NCBI GenBank assembly: GCA_009760855.2
Contig: WPIO01000031.1
Location: 205,001-269,000 of the forward strand
Direction of reading: 5' to 3'
Length of the DNA stretch: 64,000 bases
DNA from: Cristatella mucedo
Lineage: Eukaryota; Bryozoa; Phylactolaemata; Cristatellidae
The notes under the pieces were generated by a model. It did not search any database. It saw only the letters and a program-made list of their open reading frames with translations, and was not told the origin of the DNA. A program made the position numbers and the translations under genes. Each line of letters begins with the position of its first letter. Positions within the stretch are counted from its first letter, which is position 1. Positions 47,501 through 60,511 of the stretch are shown piece by piece.

Positions 47501-50500
47501 ACCAGCCCACTCATGTCAGAATAGGAATCAATCGCTGCTAAGGGCAAGCATTACCTTCTAATAGGAGATGTAAAGTGGGTATAAATAGGTGTTGCCAGGC
47601 CATAGTGAAAATACTCGGCTTCCGCAGCCATCCCGCTGCAGAAGTACACTGCCTGCATCATGCAGCGTGTGGTCAGAATGCGGATCATTGTGTTGAAGTA
47701 AGGATTCGATGGCAAGACTGCTTTGTCCAGAGAATCGGCCAGTGCTTTACCTGAGCTCACGTCCATGGCAAGACCCTTCAAAAAGTCATTGCATATCATT
47801 GCGGCTGTGAACGACATCACAAGTAATAAAGCATGATCAATAAACAAAGCCCTTATAAACCAGGCTCACACAGGCTTTGTGACTGGTGAGATTATACGGC
47901 TAGAGCTGAGTAAGCTGTCACGAAATGCAGCTATGGATGGCAGTTTACCACAGTGTCTAAGCCGTGGTCAACAGTGAAGAAAAAAGGCTTTGAGGACCAG
48001 GCACACGTGCCTTCGTAGAACAAGATTACCAGCAATCACAAACATTATTTTCTTATAATGATCGCCTTGATAAGACCAACGAGGGCTTACGGTAGCTACA
48101 AACCTCATAGCACCTTGATCTCATGGAGCATACAATGACAGTAATTTCGGCACACTGCCCTAATTGGTCTGCTTATTTTAAGTCCATGGCACCACTGCCA
48201 TAACGATCTTCACACGAACAGCCAAAGGCAGCCAGATCATGCAACAGCAGCAACACAGGCGCAGGTTCTTCAAATATCCTTACGTGTGCCTCGGCCACTC
48301 TGAGCAAAGGGTCGAAGTTGGACGCAGGAGGTCGAGGGTGACGTCTAAGCAGAGCGCAGTGTGGAAACTCTTTAAAGATCTTTTCGGCTACCGATATATT
48401 AGCTAAAAGCATAAACTCTTCCACCATTGAGTTGGTTTCCCTAAAAGCAAGCTAACTAATGAGCATAGCAATAACATGGATGGCCAGAAAAATCGGTCAC
48501 AGCAGGGAAAACATGAAAGTAGCTTCCAACACATTTGTACAGTGCAAGCCTATAGACAATAAAATACAGCCAACAGATTTAACCACTCGTATATACCACT
48601 CTATAACCAGCGAGCAAGAGAGGCACGTTAGAAAGTGGGAGGCATATACAGTGATGAGGACAGGAGGAATGTGACATGGGAGAAAGAGAGAGGAGCAAAG
48701 AGGAGATAATGAGGAGAGAAGGAGATGTGAACATATGCATATCAAGTGTAAATTGAAGACATGAATACCTGCTTGCACACTGGGCAAGTGCCTGCACGAC
48801 AAAATTCATCCATTTCTAACAAAATCGCCCTGCCATTTCAGCAGTACGTACACATAAGATCATAATACGATATGATACTCCTCTCCCATACGAATGCAGT
48901 GGTAGTAGAAGGGAATTAGTCAAGACATCATAAGCATTCCAAAAGGGCAGGTGCTAGCCTCCTCTGGACACGCCGAGTGGGGGCAGTATGCTGTAGGGGG
49001 AGGGGTTGCCAACTGGCATGCTGTTTCAGCCCTCTCGTGATCGGCCACCCAAGACAAGGCATATCCATGCCTACGACACATGTCAACAGTAACCAGGCAG
49101 GCAATTTGGAACAGACCTACAGTCTACCTCTGCTGAAGAAAAGTTGGACAAGTTGAGCATTCGGGCATAACAACAAAGCAAAGAAAGCAAACATACCAAG
49201 TACTGTTATGGCTATTCTTCAGAAGAACCTACACATCACCAAAAAGGTGCATTAAATGTGGAAGCCTCTAGACAGGGTGAGCATATATATAGGCACGAAT
49301 GGCGGAAGAGTACACCGATCTCAAATCGAGGCAGGTCCTAATTCTTTTGCCATGAGAATCTGGCAAAAACCACAAACTTCCTTGATACCACATATCTAGG
49401 TCATATAGCTAATAAAAGCATATCTACCTAAGCTAACTCCATTAGAACCCTGAAGCAGGTTGGGAGCACTCAGAAGGTCGACGATAAAAATTAAATTTAA
49501 GTATAATTTATTTCTATAGCACCCTAAGAGAACTTTATCTCTATCCAGGCACTTCACATATGTGGCAAGGCTCGAGCCCACGACCTCCGTCGTCAAAGGC
49601 AACCCTTGGGCCAAACCAGGGCAGCATCCTGCAGATACTTAAAGGCCCACGACTTGTTTGATGCTAAATAAATGCAACTCAAAAAATTGCCAAACTCATA
49701 GCAGGGGTTAATGCTGGCCAATCGCTGCCTCCATCGATAACCCCTACACCCGATACAGATATGAAAATTTGAGTGATTTTTGCTAAGCACTTGAGAATAA
49801 ATATCTGTACACTCAAGTTCTGCTTTGGCACTTGAGAACAAGAGAACGTATGCAGAAACATAACCAGCAAGAAGTAGTGAGTGAAGGAAATGCCATACAA
49901 GACTAGGACTACCAACTTAGCCCTTGTACGAGATAGAATCATGTGTATCTAGTGTGTAGCAAAACAGACTCACCTTAGCTCTTTCAGTTCGACATCTACT
50001 GGGTCATGGGTCTCGCTGTCAATGTGGAACCGAATTTCAGGAGATGCAAGTGTCAAAGCACTACAAAAAACCTTCAGATGAACCCCGTTGCTCTTAAGAG
50101 AAAACATTGCATTGCTATATTTGCTTGCTTCTACATAGTATTCAACATGGTCCCGTTATAGACATCTGCAAACGATACGTGTTTCGTGCAGGCACGAACA
50201 ACTTTACAAGAATAACTGATGATCAAATCATGATAATACATTAATGAAGACAAGACTGGCGACCATATACAAGAATTTTAACAAGCCAACTAAAGTCGCA
50301 GAGCTGGCAGTTACAAAGTATGGCAAGAAAGATCACCAAAAATCATGCAGAAAAGCATGTACAGAGCTGAGGTAGACCTTTTCATAGCACGACTAAAGTG
50401 TGAAAAGAATTCATAGGCATTCAAAAGAACTTCCAAAACCACCAGGAGGCTTTATCAATATTGATAGCATAGGCATATAGGGGCTGCTATACCTAAAAAC

Positions 50501-53500
50501 TCATTAAATTGTGATGATAAGCGGCAGCACTAGAATATACGACAAAACGAGTGTCACAGATTCTAAGGGGATTCAGAGAATAAACTTTTCCGATCATCCG
50601 TGCACCTACTCAAAAGGCATTTGTAAATATGAATATTAATCTCTCAATTCGTTTCAGTGAAAAGCTCAGTTTATTTGTGGTACTTGGAGCACAAAGAAAC
50701 TAGGTACGGAGGACTAAAAAAGTTCCCACTTATTAGTTTTGGTTCTAAGTCATGAATGCCTATATTTCTGGAGAAGAATTACAAATAAACGTCTCTAAGA
50801 TTTCTGCATTTTATGAGGCCTCAACATTAAATGGTCTTATATATTTATTAAATACAGAATGTCTGCCACAACCTCACCTGAAGTGAGAACAAATATAGGT
50901 AGCTCAGTAATTACGGGGACGATATGCATATAGCACTTGGGTTAGCAGGTTCAAGAGAGAAATGCCACCGGAAGAGAAGAAGCTACTGTTCACTTCCTGT
51001 TACGGCCAACTAAGTGGAAACACACCTGGAACCAGTTTATGTAACAAAACAAGCCGAATGAGTAATAAACATGTGTTACTCATAAAATCAAAGAAAAATA
51101 GGTAAATAAATATGTAGACAAGATGTAATCAATGAGAAAGTGTGCAGGACCATAACTTTTTCACTTAGGCGTCATGCGTCCAACTCCTGAGGGTGAAGTG
51201 TTTCCTTCCTGTTGTAAGTGCTACAAAATCCTTTAGGATTTTGACTTATATAAATCTGAGTTCAGCCACATTCGAAGAAAATTATTTATACATAAACAGA
51301 AACAGACAGCACATACCGCAATTCTATACTTAGGACACTTATGAGACTGAAAGTGAGAAAACAGTCACCCAAATAACAAGTTATGTGCTGGATGCTGGAC
51401 TATACTTTGCCCTACCACAGAAAACCCATGCTTTGTGTGCAGATGCTGCGAACACTACAAGAGACCGTTCTTAAATAACGATGTTAGCATTTTGTAGCCG
51501 GCTGGGAAAGGTAGTAGCTTGCAAATATGCACACCCTTTCTCAATTCTTTTGCGCTTCAAAATCTTGGCCAGGCCGTTAAGCTTCCGAAGGCCATCAGCC
51601 AATGTATCACTTCGTCTTGGATCGTCGATTATCATTTGTGCTTCGGCGTATGTCAGCGAAGCCTAAAAGGAAGGAAAAACTGCTGAAAATGGCTTCGAAA
51701 ACAACAAGTTGGGTGCACAGAGTAAATATAGAGAGCCCTAACAAAGGATAAATTGCAATTGCACGTAATCAAATGATCGACCAGCATAGGAGCAGATCTT
51801 AAGATGTGCAACTACCTTGGTGCAGTTGTTACTTGGCAGTTAAGTCAATTCATCTCCATTTTCTTTTAACATGTGCACTTAGCAAATACAGGTGAATAAA
51901 AAGCCGTCATTGCACACGGCTACTATAGCTGAAGACTTCACACCCATTTTTAATGCAAGAGAGTGGAAGCGTATTAAACGCATAACTTGCATTCAATATT
52001 ATGACAACAGTACCTTTGAACATATAACACTCTTTGTATATGTTGTGGCTACGATCTCTGCATCAGGCTTGACCTCCCATATCACAGAAAACGCCAGCCT
52101 AAAGAGAATAACAGTGTCACGATAAGGTTACTACAAGGGTTGCCATTGGCTTGTCCAAATGACCCCCCTATTGCTAAGCCTAAAATGCCCTAATATTAAA
52201 TGAGGGCCACGTTGATCAATGAAGTAAACTCAAGTCGGTAAACTCAGCAGCTCACGAGGGATTCGATGCAAGGCTCTTCCCATTCACTCACCATTACCAC
52301 GGGAATCGATGAAACAAAGCGACAAGCTGACTCCTACTGTTAAGCAGAGCTACCGAGCGGTTGCAGCTGCAGCAAGGAAAATGAAGCAGCGGCAAGGGGG
52401 AAAGCTGCAGCAGCAGAAGCAAGGCGGAGGCGGCAGCAGCAGAAGCAAGGCAGGGCAGAAGAAGTTGAGTTAGAGGCAGAGGCAGTAGCAATAAATAGCT
52501 CACCTATCCACATTCGACCGCAGCGAGCACAAGTTAGAGCTGAGCAGCTCAGGGACCATGTCAATCCTCTGAAACATAAGTGCACATTGCAGAATAGAGT
52601 GACAACAGAAAATGTGACCATCACCTGAAAGCACACAGAAACACATAACAAATTATATCTAAAATTCCAGTATATAAAAATTCAACCGACAGACATCACA
52701 AACTGAAAAACATACACATATTCTTGGTTACCACAGTTATACAAGCATACAACTTTGTTTATTCTCGGGGCTGTACAGCCTAAAGGCTACATCAATGGGC
52801 GAAAATGCCAACAAATCAAGTTTATTTACACATCTGCATGGAGGCAGGAGTAATACTGAAGCTCACATACAAAACAAGAGGGCAACTGCATCTCCTGCAA
52901 CCTAGCATGCATCCCACAGAACTTTCAGGGCTCACCCTAAACCCTAATACTATTGCACTAAAAAATGAGCAAAATGAGGCTGTATGAAAGATATATCAAA
53001 GTAAAATAAAAAGAAAGACAACCTCACACTATGATTAACGAACAGCAACATGTGTAGGCTGTAAAGGTCAACGAAAAAGCCCAGATGGACAGTAGGGCAT
53101 CACCTTGACAAAGGTCGATGCAGAACATCATCTAGATCTGGCTGAGGCAGGTCATGACGAAAAGACCCCTATCAATTGTGTAGCAAAGGAGAATGACTAT
53201 TTAATCATGCTTTCTGCTACAACAGCAATCGGATAAGACTACTTCCAAAATCTTTGGTCACTAAGCGCAGTTGTAAAACATATAGCATCTCAAGCTTTGT
53301 CCTCTTAGTTGGAGTCCGGGTAAGGCCAATGGAGCATCAGTTGGTTTTAACTCCTAGTTTACGTGCACTTCTGCGTTAAGATCAGTTATATTATACTGAC
53401 CCCCGGACTAAGGCTCTCTAAGCAAGCTGGGTTTTCCTCTGCTTCGGCCGTCTAGCAATAATTCATGCCCTAACTAGCACCCAATTGGCCCCCTTTGCTC

Positions 53501-56500
53501 TCCTCTTAGTTAGAGTCGACCCTTTCTCTCGAATCTGTGTGGCTTTTTTGTTTTCTGAATTCCATGTCTGAGACCATCGCTTCGCTTTCGAAATCAGCAC
53601 AGCAGCAGTGATATCAAAACCGTGATTTCTGAGCACATTGGTACATAATGAACATATGGCCACATTTATATTTTTCTAGTTTGCTCCTCGTTTCAGAGAG
53701 CTGCAGGCCCATTAGTCGACCAGTCTGTGACTCACCATGTCTGTCAAATAGACAGTCGTTCCTCTGCTGGCCGCTTCCTGATCAAGGGCGTTGCCGGGCC
53801 GTATGAAGTGGCTTACATCGGCAATGTGTACGCCCACCTATATAAGATAGCATAAATCATCCAGAAATAAACAAACTCGAACAAGCAATGGCTATCCTTC
53901 ATTGCGCAGCACCTAGGATGGCTAGCATAACACCTCAAAGTTGCCATTCGGTAGTTCATGGCAGTGCAATGCATCATCAATATCTGTGCAGCCAGGAGGA
54001 TCGACACTGCATACGGTCAGATGGCGCAAGTCACGCCGTTTCTCCGTTATCTGCAAATAGAGAGATATGTGTGACGCTAATCCACTCAAGATATACACAA
54101 TCAATGAGAAACTGCTTGACATATGACTGATCCAGAACAAACCTACCGAATGTTTTCATTTATTTGCATCGGCATTAGCGAGAAAGTAAGTCAAGAAAAT
54201 ACCTATACAATGTGTCCGACAATTGAATATGTGCTTATGGAACACTTCGAAAGACAAATATGTTAGAACTGGGATCAACGGTTCTGACGACTTCCGCACG
54301 AAAGAGAAAATTCGCTATGCAAACCATGCCTAACTCGGATGTAAACCGGAAGCAACAAATCTACAAATAGAAAATTTACCGATCTCTGCATCATATGCGA
54401 CTTGTATCCCAACTTGTCGAACCTTGATAGATCGCTATAGATGTTTGAAGCTTACGAAGGTGCATTCTTGTGACTTTTATTCAGCTTCATTTCCAGGGTC
54501 AGTTGGTGCCTTGTAAACTCCATAACTCGGCTAATACTTCTTGCATAGGAATGAAATTTGAAGTTCAAGGTCAGCTTTGCCTTTTTGATCCTAGTCTGGA
54601 ATATTTTTTATTTCGGTTGGATAAATTTGGCTGTATAGGTCATCAAACGTACCTGAGCTTTATTTTCCGTAATCGTGGACATGTAGAACCAAATATATCA
54701 AACAAAACTAAAAAATAATCCAGACTAGGGTCAAACAAGAAGAGCTGAACTCGCATTTTAAACTTCACTCCGATAGGTGAAATATTAGCCGAATTATGGA
54801 ATTCATAAGGCACCAACTGACCGTGAAAATGAAGCTGTATAAAAGTCACAAGTTTGCACCTCAACAAGCTTCAAGCATATTTTGCGATCTACCAAGATTC
54901 GACAAGTTGGGATACAAGTCGCATATGATGCAGAGATCGGTACATTTTCTATTTGTATATTTGTTGCTTACGGTTTACATCTGGGTTAGGCATGGTTTCT
55001 TTCACGTGGAAGTCGTCAGAGCTTCCTATCCCAGTTCTGACATATTTGTCTTTTCGAAAGGTACCACATACACATATTTGATTGTCAGACAAATTGTATA
55101 GGTATTTTCTTGACTTTCCTGGTTAACAAGGCATAGCCTCAGAGGTATCGTACTTGGAATCTGTATAGGCTATCATTAGTGCCACGTTTGGCCGTGGGCA
55201 TGTGGCTCCGGATGGCAGCAGAGAACAGTCAGTGGGCTACCAAACAGTCACCCAAAAAGCAACCCAAGAATGAAAGCAGCACTCGTGTGTAAGAGCCAAG
55301 ACCAGCATCCTGTTAGATAGAAGCAGACGCCTTTGGCCACAGGCCAACTTTAAAGAATGCAACTATCAGAAGACCTTGGAACCCGTCAATAACTCCCAAT
55401 CCAGATGCCCACACTGGTAACTGGGTGGTACATTCACTGCCAAGACTTGCTAAGTAGTAACGCCTCTAGCATCGACGGCAAGAGGCTGTGCTGCATAGCA
55501 AGCTGATAACCTGCTCCGTGATGGTCCAAGGCATCTTTGGGAGGCAGCTCAGCACTCGCTCCGAAAACGGTGAATGGGGCACTTCGTGCTCCAGTAGCAG
55601 CACCTCATTCTCGGTTGCTTTGTCTTCTATGCTGCCCAGTTTACGCACAAAATGACCCTGAAAAATCAGTCATGTGGTAGCTTGCAAGAACCTGGAGCTA
55701 CACATGATATGCTTACACAAGCGCAGGCAAACGGGCAGGTAGTGAAGAAAGTAAAACGCCCACCATTAATGATGACCAGCTTTACAAGAGGTAAAGCAGC
55801 AAATAAGAAAAGAGTTCATGGAGGTTTAACAAATTACTGGAAATACCCATTCATTTTGTGTAAACACGTTCGGCCTGAAACTTGACACTCCTTGCACTTA
55901 ACATCAGCGGACGTATCTTTAACATACAGGTCTTAAAATATGCTTTAACTTACAGGTCATTAACTATACTTTAACTTACAAGTTTCAAAATACACTTTAA
56001 CTTACAGGTCACAAACACGGAACTCACCCATAATTCTTGCGCAACAATACTAACATTGCTCCTGCTGCACCGGTTTTTAGCAGCTGTCCCGTGCCAGTAC
56101 TCTGCTTAGCAAATGACTACTTGAGGTATAATCGATCTTATAGCTGCAACATAGCTGCAAACGCGTGCACACTATAAGAGGCGGTCAAGGGCTCTAAAGA
56201 ATGGTGGGGCTAAGAAATCAAGATGGAAAAGACGTTCTAAACTGAGATAACCCTACCACTATAGCTGCTACCGGTCATTGCTAGTGACTGCCTATGTCAC
56301 ACAATTGCATAATATCCTTTGCAACCATAAGTAAATCGAAAGGCAGATACTGGAAATTGTGGCTTGGGGTACTAACCGATTTGACCCCAATGTGCTTAGG
56401 CCTAAAAGGTCTAAAAGATCTAAAAGATGTGACATTATACTATGCTGAGGGAAAGCAACAACCATTGATGTCACGGCTTTAAACTACCCACCCTGTAGAG

Positions 56501-59500
56501 GCACCATCAAAGACAGGTAACAGCCTACACGTTCGAGGCACCCCTTGTCATGTCTTGTATTTAAAGTGTACATTATAGGGAAACTTGCCCAATAGAATGG
56601 TGAATGGCCTGTCTCAAATTTGAACCGTCAAACACGGCGTTGATGAAGTTAGCTGGTGATGAACATGCCCCCACACATATATATGCAATACATTCTCTCG
56701 AGCATAGAGGTATCGCTTAGGCACGGAGGTACTGGAGAGGCCACTTAAAATGGCCACTGGACCCCTAAAGTTTTTATTCTCGTATTAAAAACCTTACCAC
56801 CTTACTGCCACCTGCTCCGATCATGCACATTACATAAAATAAGCTTTAATAACACGTATGCAAAGTTGTAGTACAGGTACAGTGATTGCTAATGCTAATA
56901 TGAAGTTACACCATTACACCACCTCATTAAACCACAACCTGGCTGGGCCACTCTTGCAAGCAGAAAAAAGTTTTCGTAAGCATCTGGCCTTATTTTTACT
57001 TAGAACCAAATGCCCCATTTTGCAAAGCTTCAAAGTCACAACAATCTAGCGAAAATCAAAGCAAGTATAAAACGTTTACTTCCTGCAGAAAAAACACTGC
57101 AACTGAACACTTCTACACACTCACCAGAGGATAGCGTGAATTGCAGGGCCACGAATCGATGGCAACAATTATTCTCTGTCCAACTAGTGACTCGGCCTGT
57201 CGAGTTTCAATACGGACCTTGGGTATTCTCTTTTCAGCAGGTAAAAACAAATGACGCGAAGCCTGTAAACGCACATTCGTATTCCACACTACAATAATCT
57301 TAACAAAGTTAGCAATGAATAGGTATAGCCGGCAGAGAAATCCAGAAGCAACTGACACCTCAATGCCAAACTCATTAGCGAAACGCTTAAGTACATTCTG
57401 CCATTTGAAGACATGAAATTCAAAGAAAATGGCACATACAAATACAGGTATGTTCAGCAAATAAAAGCAAAGTAAAAGCTAAGCACTGATGTAAGAGTGA
57501 ATAGGGAATGAAATGGTTACACTGGTCATATAGGCCGAATGCTCATCAGGTAGATGCTGGTACCGAGATCAGAGAATTAACAGCTTGTACGTACCTCCTT
57601 TAGCAGTGACGGTTGCAGCATACCACAGTACTGACGCCACTTTCGACGAATAATGCCCACCACGCGCCCAGTCGGTACTTTCTTGGCTTCTACCCGAGAT
57701 TCTTCTTTAAGTGTCATCACCTTCAGCGAGTTAGCACAACGCAGAGGGTACACGGTGACCGTGTTGAGTTTTTCCAAAAAAAAATGTGTTTTCAGATAGC
57801 TCTGAGCATCCTAGGCAGCTCGAACTGCGCCAACTTACAAATAGCAGGATTACAAAGGCTGCACTAACATCTACCAATGACTCACTTCGTTGACAGCATT
57901 GGGATTGGCTTCCTCCTCAGCTTCGGCTGCCTCATCCTCGAGAACCATGGAAGATGGACACTTCCAATCACTCTCAGGCAGTATTTCCACGGCAACGATA
58001 TCATCTTGAACAGCTCTGTTTAACCCATCACGACCTTGTAGAAAAACCTGGATAAAGCAAAATGTGGGAAAAATAATTAGTGTTAGATCGAGATACACGA
58101 CACAATCAATTATATTGCCAAAACAGATGACAATTTACCAAGTTCAGAATGCAACCAACTTGCATCCAGCGAAGCACAGCACATCCACAACAGTATACAC
58201 CATGAGTTCAACTGGCAGGCTATGCTATCCACGACTATGTATAGCAGATGTTAAACAATCGGCAAACATGTACCAACTGCCCTGGTCGCACGTTAGGCCT
58301 TAACCGTGTTTGGATTGATCAATAGAAAAAAGACCAGTCCATTTTCATATTTCAGGCATCACATCGAGATGCACTTAACCCAATAAGCTATCGAAATTGT
58401 GCATCAATGCTCATTTCCATTAATAATAGCTCCCTGACAAGTATTATATCAAAAGTAGTAACAGTCGTCACCAGCATGACAGGGAAGAGCAACTAACCAA
58501 TGCTCCGCAATTTACGTACTTACGTAATTTAAGTACTCTCTGATATTAATTTAATCAGACTACTTGAAAGTCATTTGTATCAAATACCATAATACTAAAA
58601 CATCATTGATTTCAACAATCCAACAAAATACTATATTTTAATGAGTTCAAGATAGTACGACAAAGGTGCGAGCTTGGTTGGTAAACAGTGGGCATAGCTA
58701 TACCTAGTGCAAAACTATATGACCACTCTTCTAATGAAAGCAAGAAATAATGTTGCAGGTAGTTTTCTTATAAGCAAGGCGGTGGCACCGGCCTAGCAGT
58801 TATTTACACACTTCTGGCAGAGCACTCTTTGATCTTGGAAGTTAAAACCCAGGATGAGCACCTGAACCACTGGGTCAAACCAGTGCCGCATCCCAAGGTA
58901 GGAAAGGCTGAAACCCCCATAGCTTTGACAAGCAGTTCTCATCAAGCGAGGCAGTGTAAGGGGCAGCACTTGAAAAATCGAAGACAACTCCAAAAATTAG
59001 CAACGAAGACTGTTAAAATGACAGTTGCTTAGCTGTTTGTCTTTGATACTGATTGTCTATGTAATGTAATGTATCTCCGTCTGCAACTCCACAAAGTCAT
59101 AAAGACCATGTAGGTGTTACGCAGGAGAGTTTTGAATGGCGCACTCACAGCCTAAGCGGCTTTCGGTACAAAACCCCAGTACAATCAGATACGGTATATT
59201 CTCTTATAGTCACACAAGTGGGACCAGCCCTGACGGATCTGTCTATGCTATGCTTGTGTGGCTGTTGGCTTCACCTTAACTAACACTTTTGTGATATTCT
59301 TGGCTAAGGAAACGTTAGCAGTGGTTAGGATTCTCACAATTGGTGAAGGATTCAACTCCTAAGGGCGACGAGGCACACCTTTGCAAGCCTTTTCCTTTTC
59401 CTTGCCTCAGGCAAAATGAATGCCTTTACCCAAGTACAAATCAAAAGCAGGTAAAACCACTCAGTGCATTAGACCAAGCACCCTCACAATCCACATGACC

Positions 59501-60475
59501 TCAAATTAACCTCGAGGTAACATAAATCAGAGCTAATGCTGTTTCACACGACATCCAAATGCCAATACTTGCCGGCTGGGACTTGACCCTACTTATCCGA
59601 ACCTTCAGTACACCTTACCTTACCAGTCAATCGCAAAATGCAGCAATCGGTCCCCACCTCAGCAATACATACATAACAGAAGGCCTACTCTTATATACAG
59701 GCACGAATGACCAAGACTAAAACCACTACATGCCACTTTTGAAAAGTAGTAACACTAAGGTATGCTTGGGGTAATCAAGCTGCATTCTCCATTGAAACCT
59801 ACACACATACGAGTAGAGACAGTGTGGCACTTTACCACACCACCTTACAGCTACAAACATATGTCACTGCAATCAAATTAAGCTTACTGTCTCATCACGG
59901 TCGTGAACGGTAACATTTGCTTCAAGATAATTCTCGCGGCTTGCTTGGAAAGAGCCTTGGAAGTATCGGCCGCTCTTGATGCCACTGAGAATGTCACTCA
60001 TCGGTAGGTGCATGGGGTAAATATACTTCTCAGATGAAACCTAGATGCACACAAATCACGGCAATGCCACCGTATACTTTTTGGAAATATGAAGCAGTAC
60101 GCAGACAACTATCAATGCCAGCAGAATGCCAAGATGCCATAAATATGAAAAAGGCAGCATCCGATAATTTGCTTGGGTTTTCACAAATCAAACTAAATAA
60201 ATATATACGAACTGTGATAGTGGCACAACAGTGATGTATTATTCGATAAGAAAATAGATATGATCTGCCTCAAACAGCTACGTGGGTTAACAAGTGAGGT
60301 TGTCACTTTGGCAGGTTTGGGGCCCAAATGATTTTGACCTGAACCTTCGTTAAGAAGACTGCTTCCACAGCTAGCCATCATGACCGATCCCTATCAAAGA
60401 TTGAACCATGTTTCATTTGCAACATGAGTTAAGTGCCTAGAAAGAGATTAAGTACTCTGAGAGTGCTACACAAAT

Positions 60476-60511
<36 letters not shown>

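Noticed and set aside
47776-47847. Upstream extension of DIS3 exon 14 to a Met at 47847
   Set aside because: The added residues do not match the family and would break the phase with exon 13.
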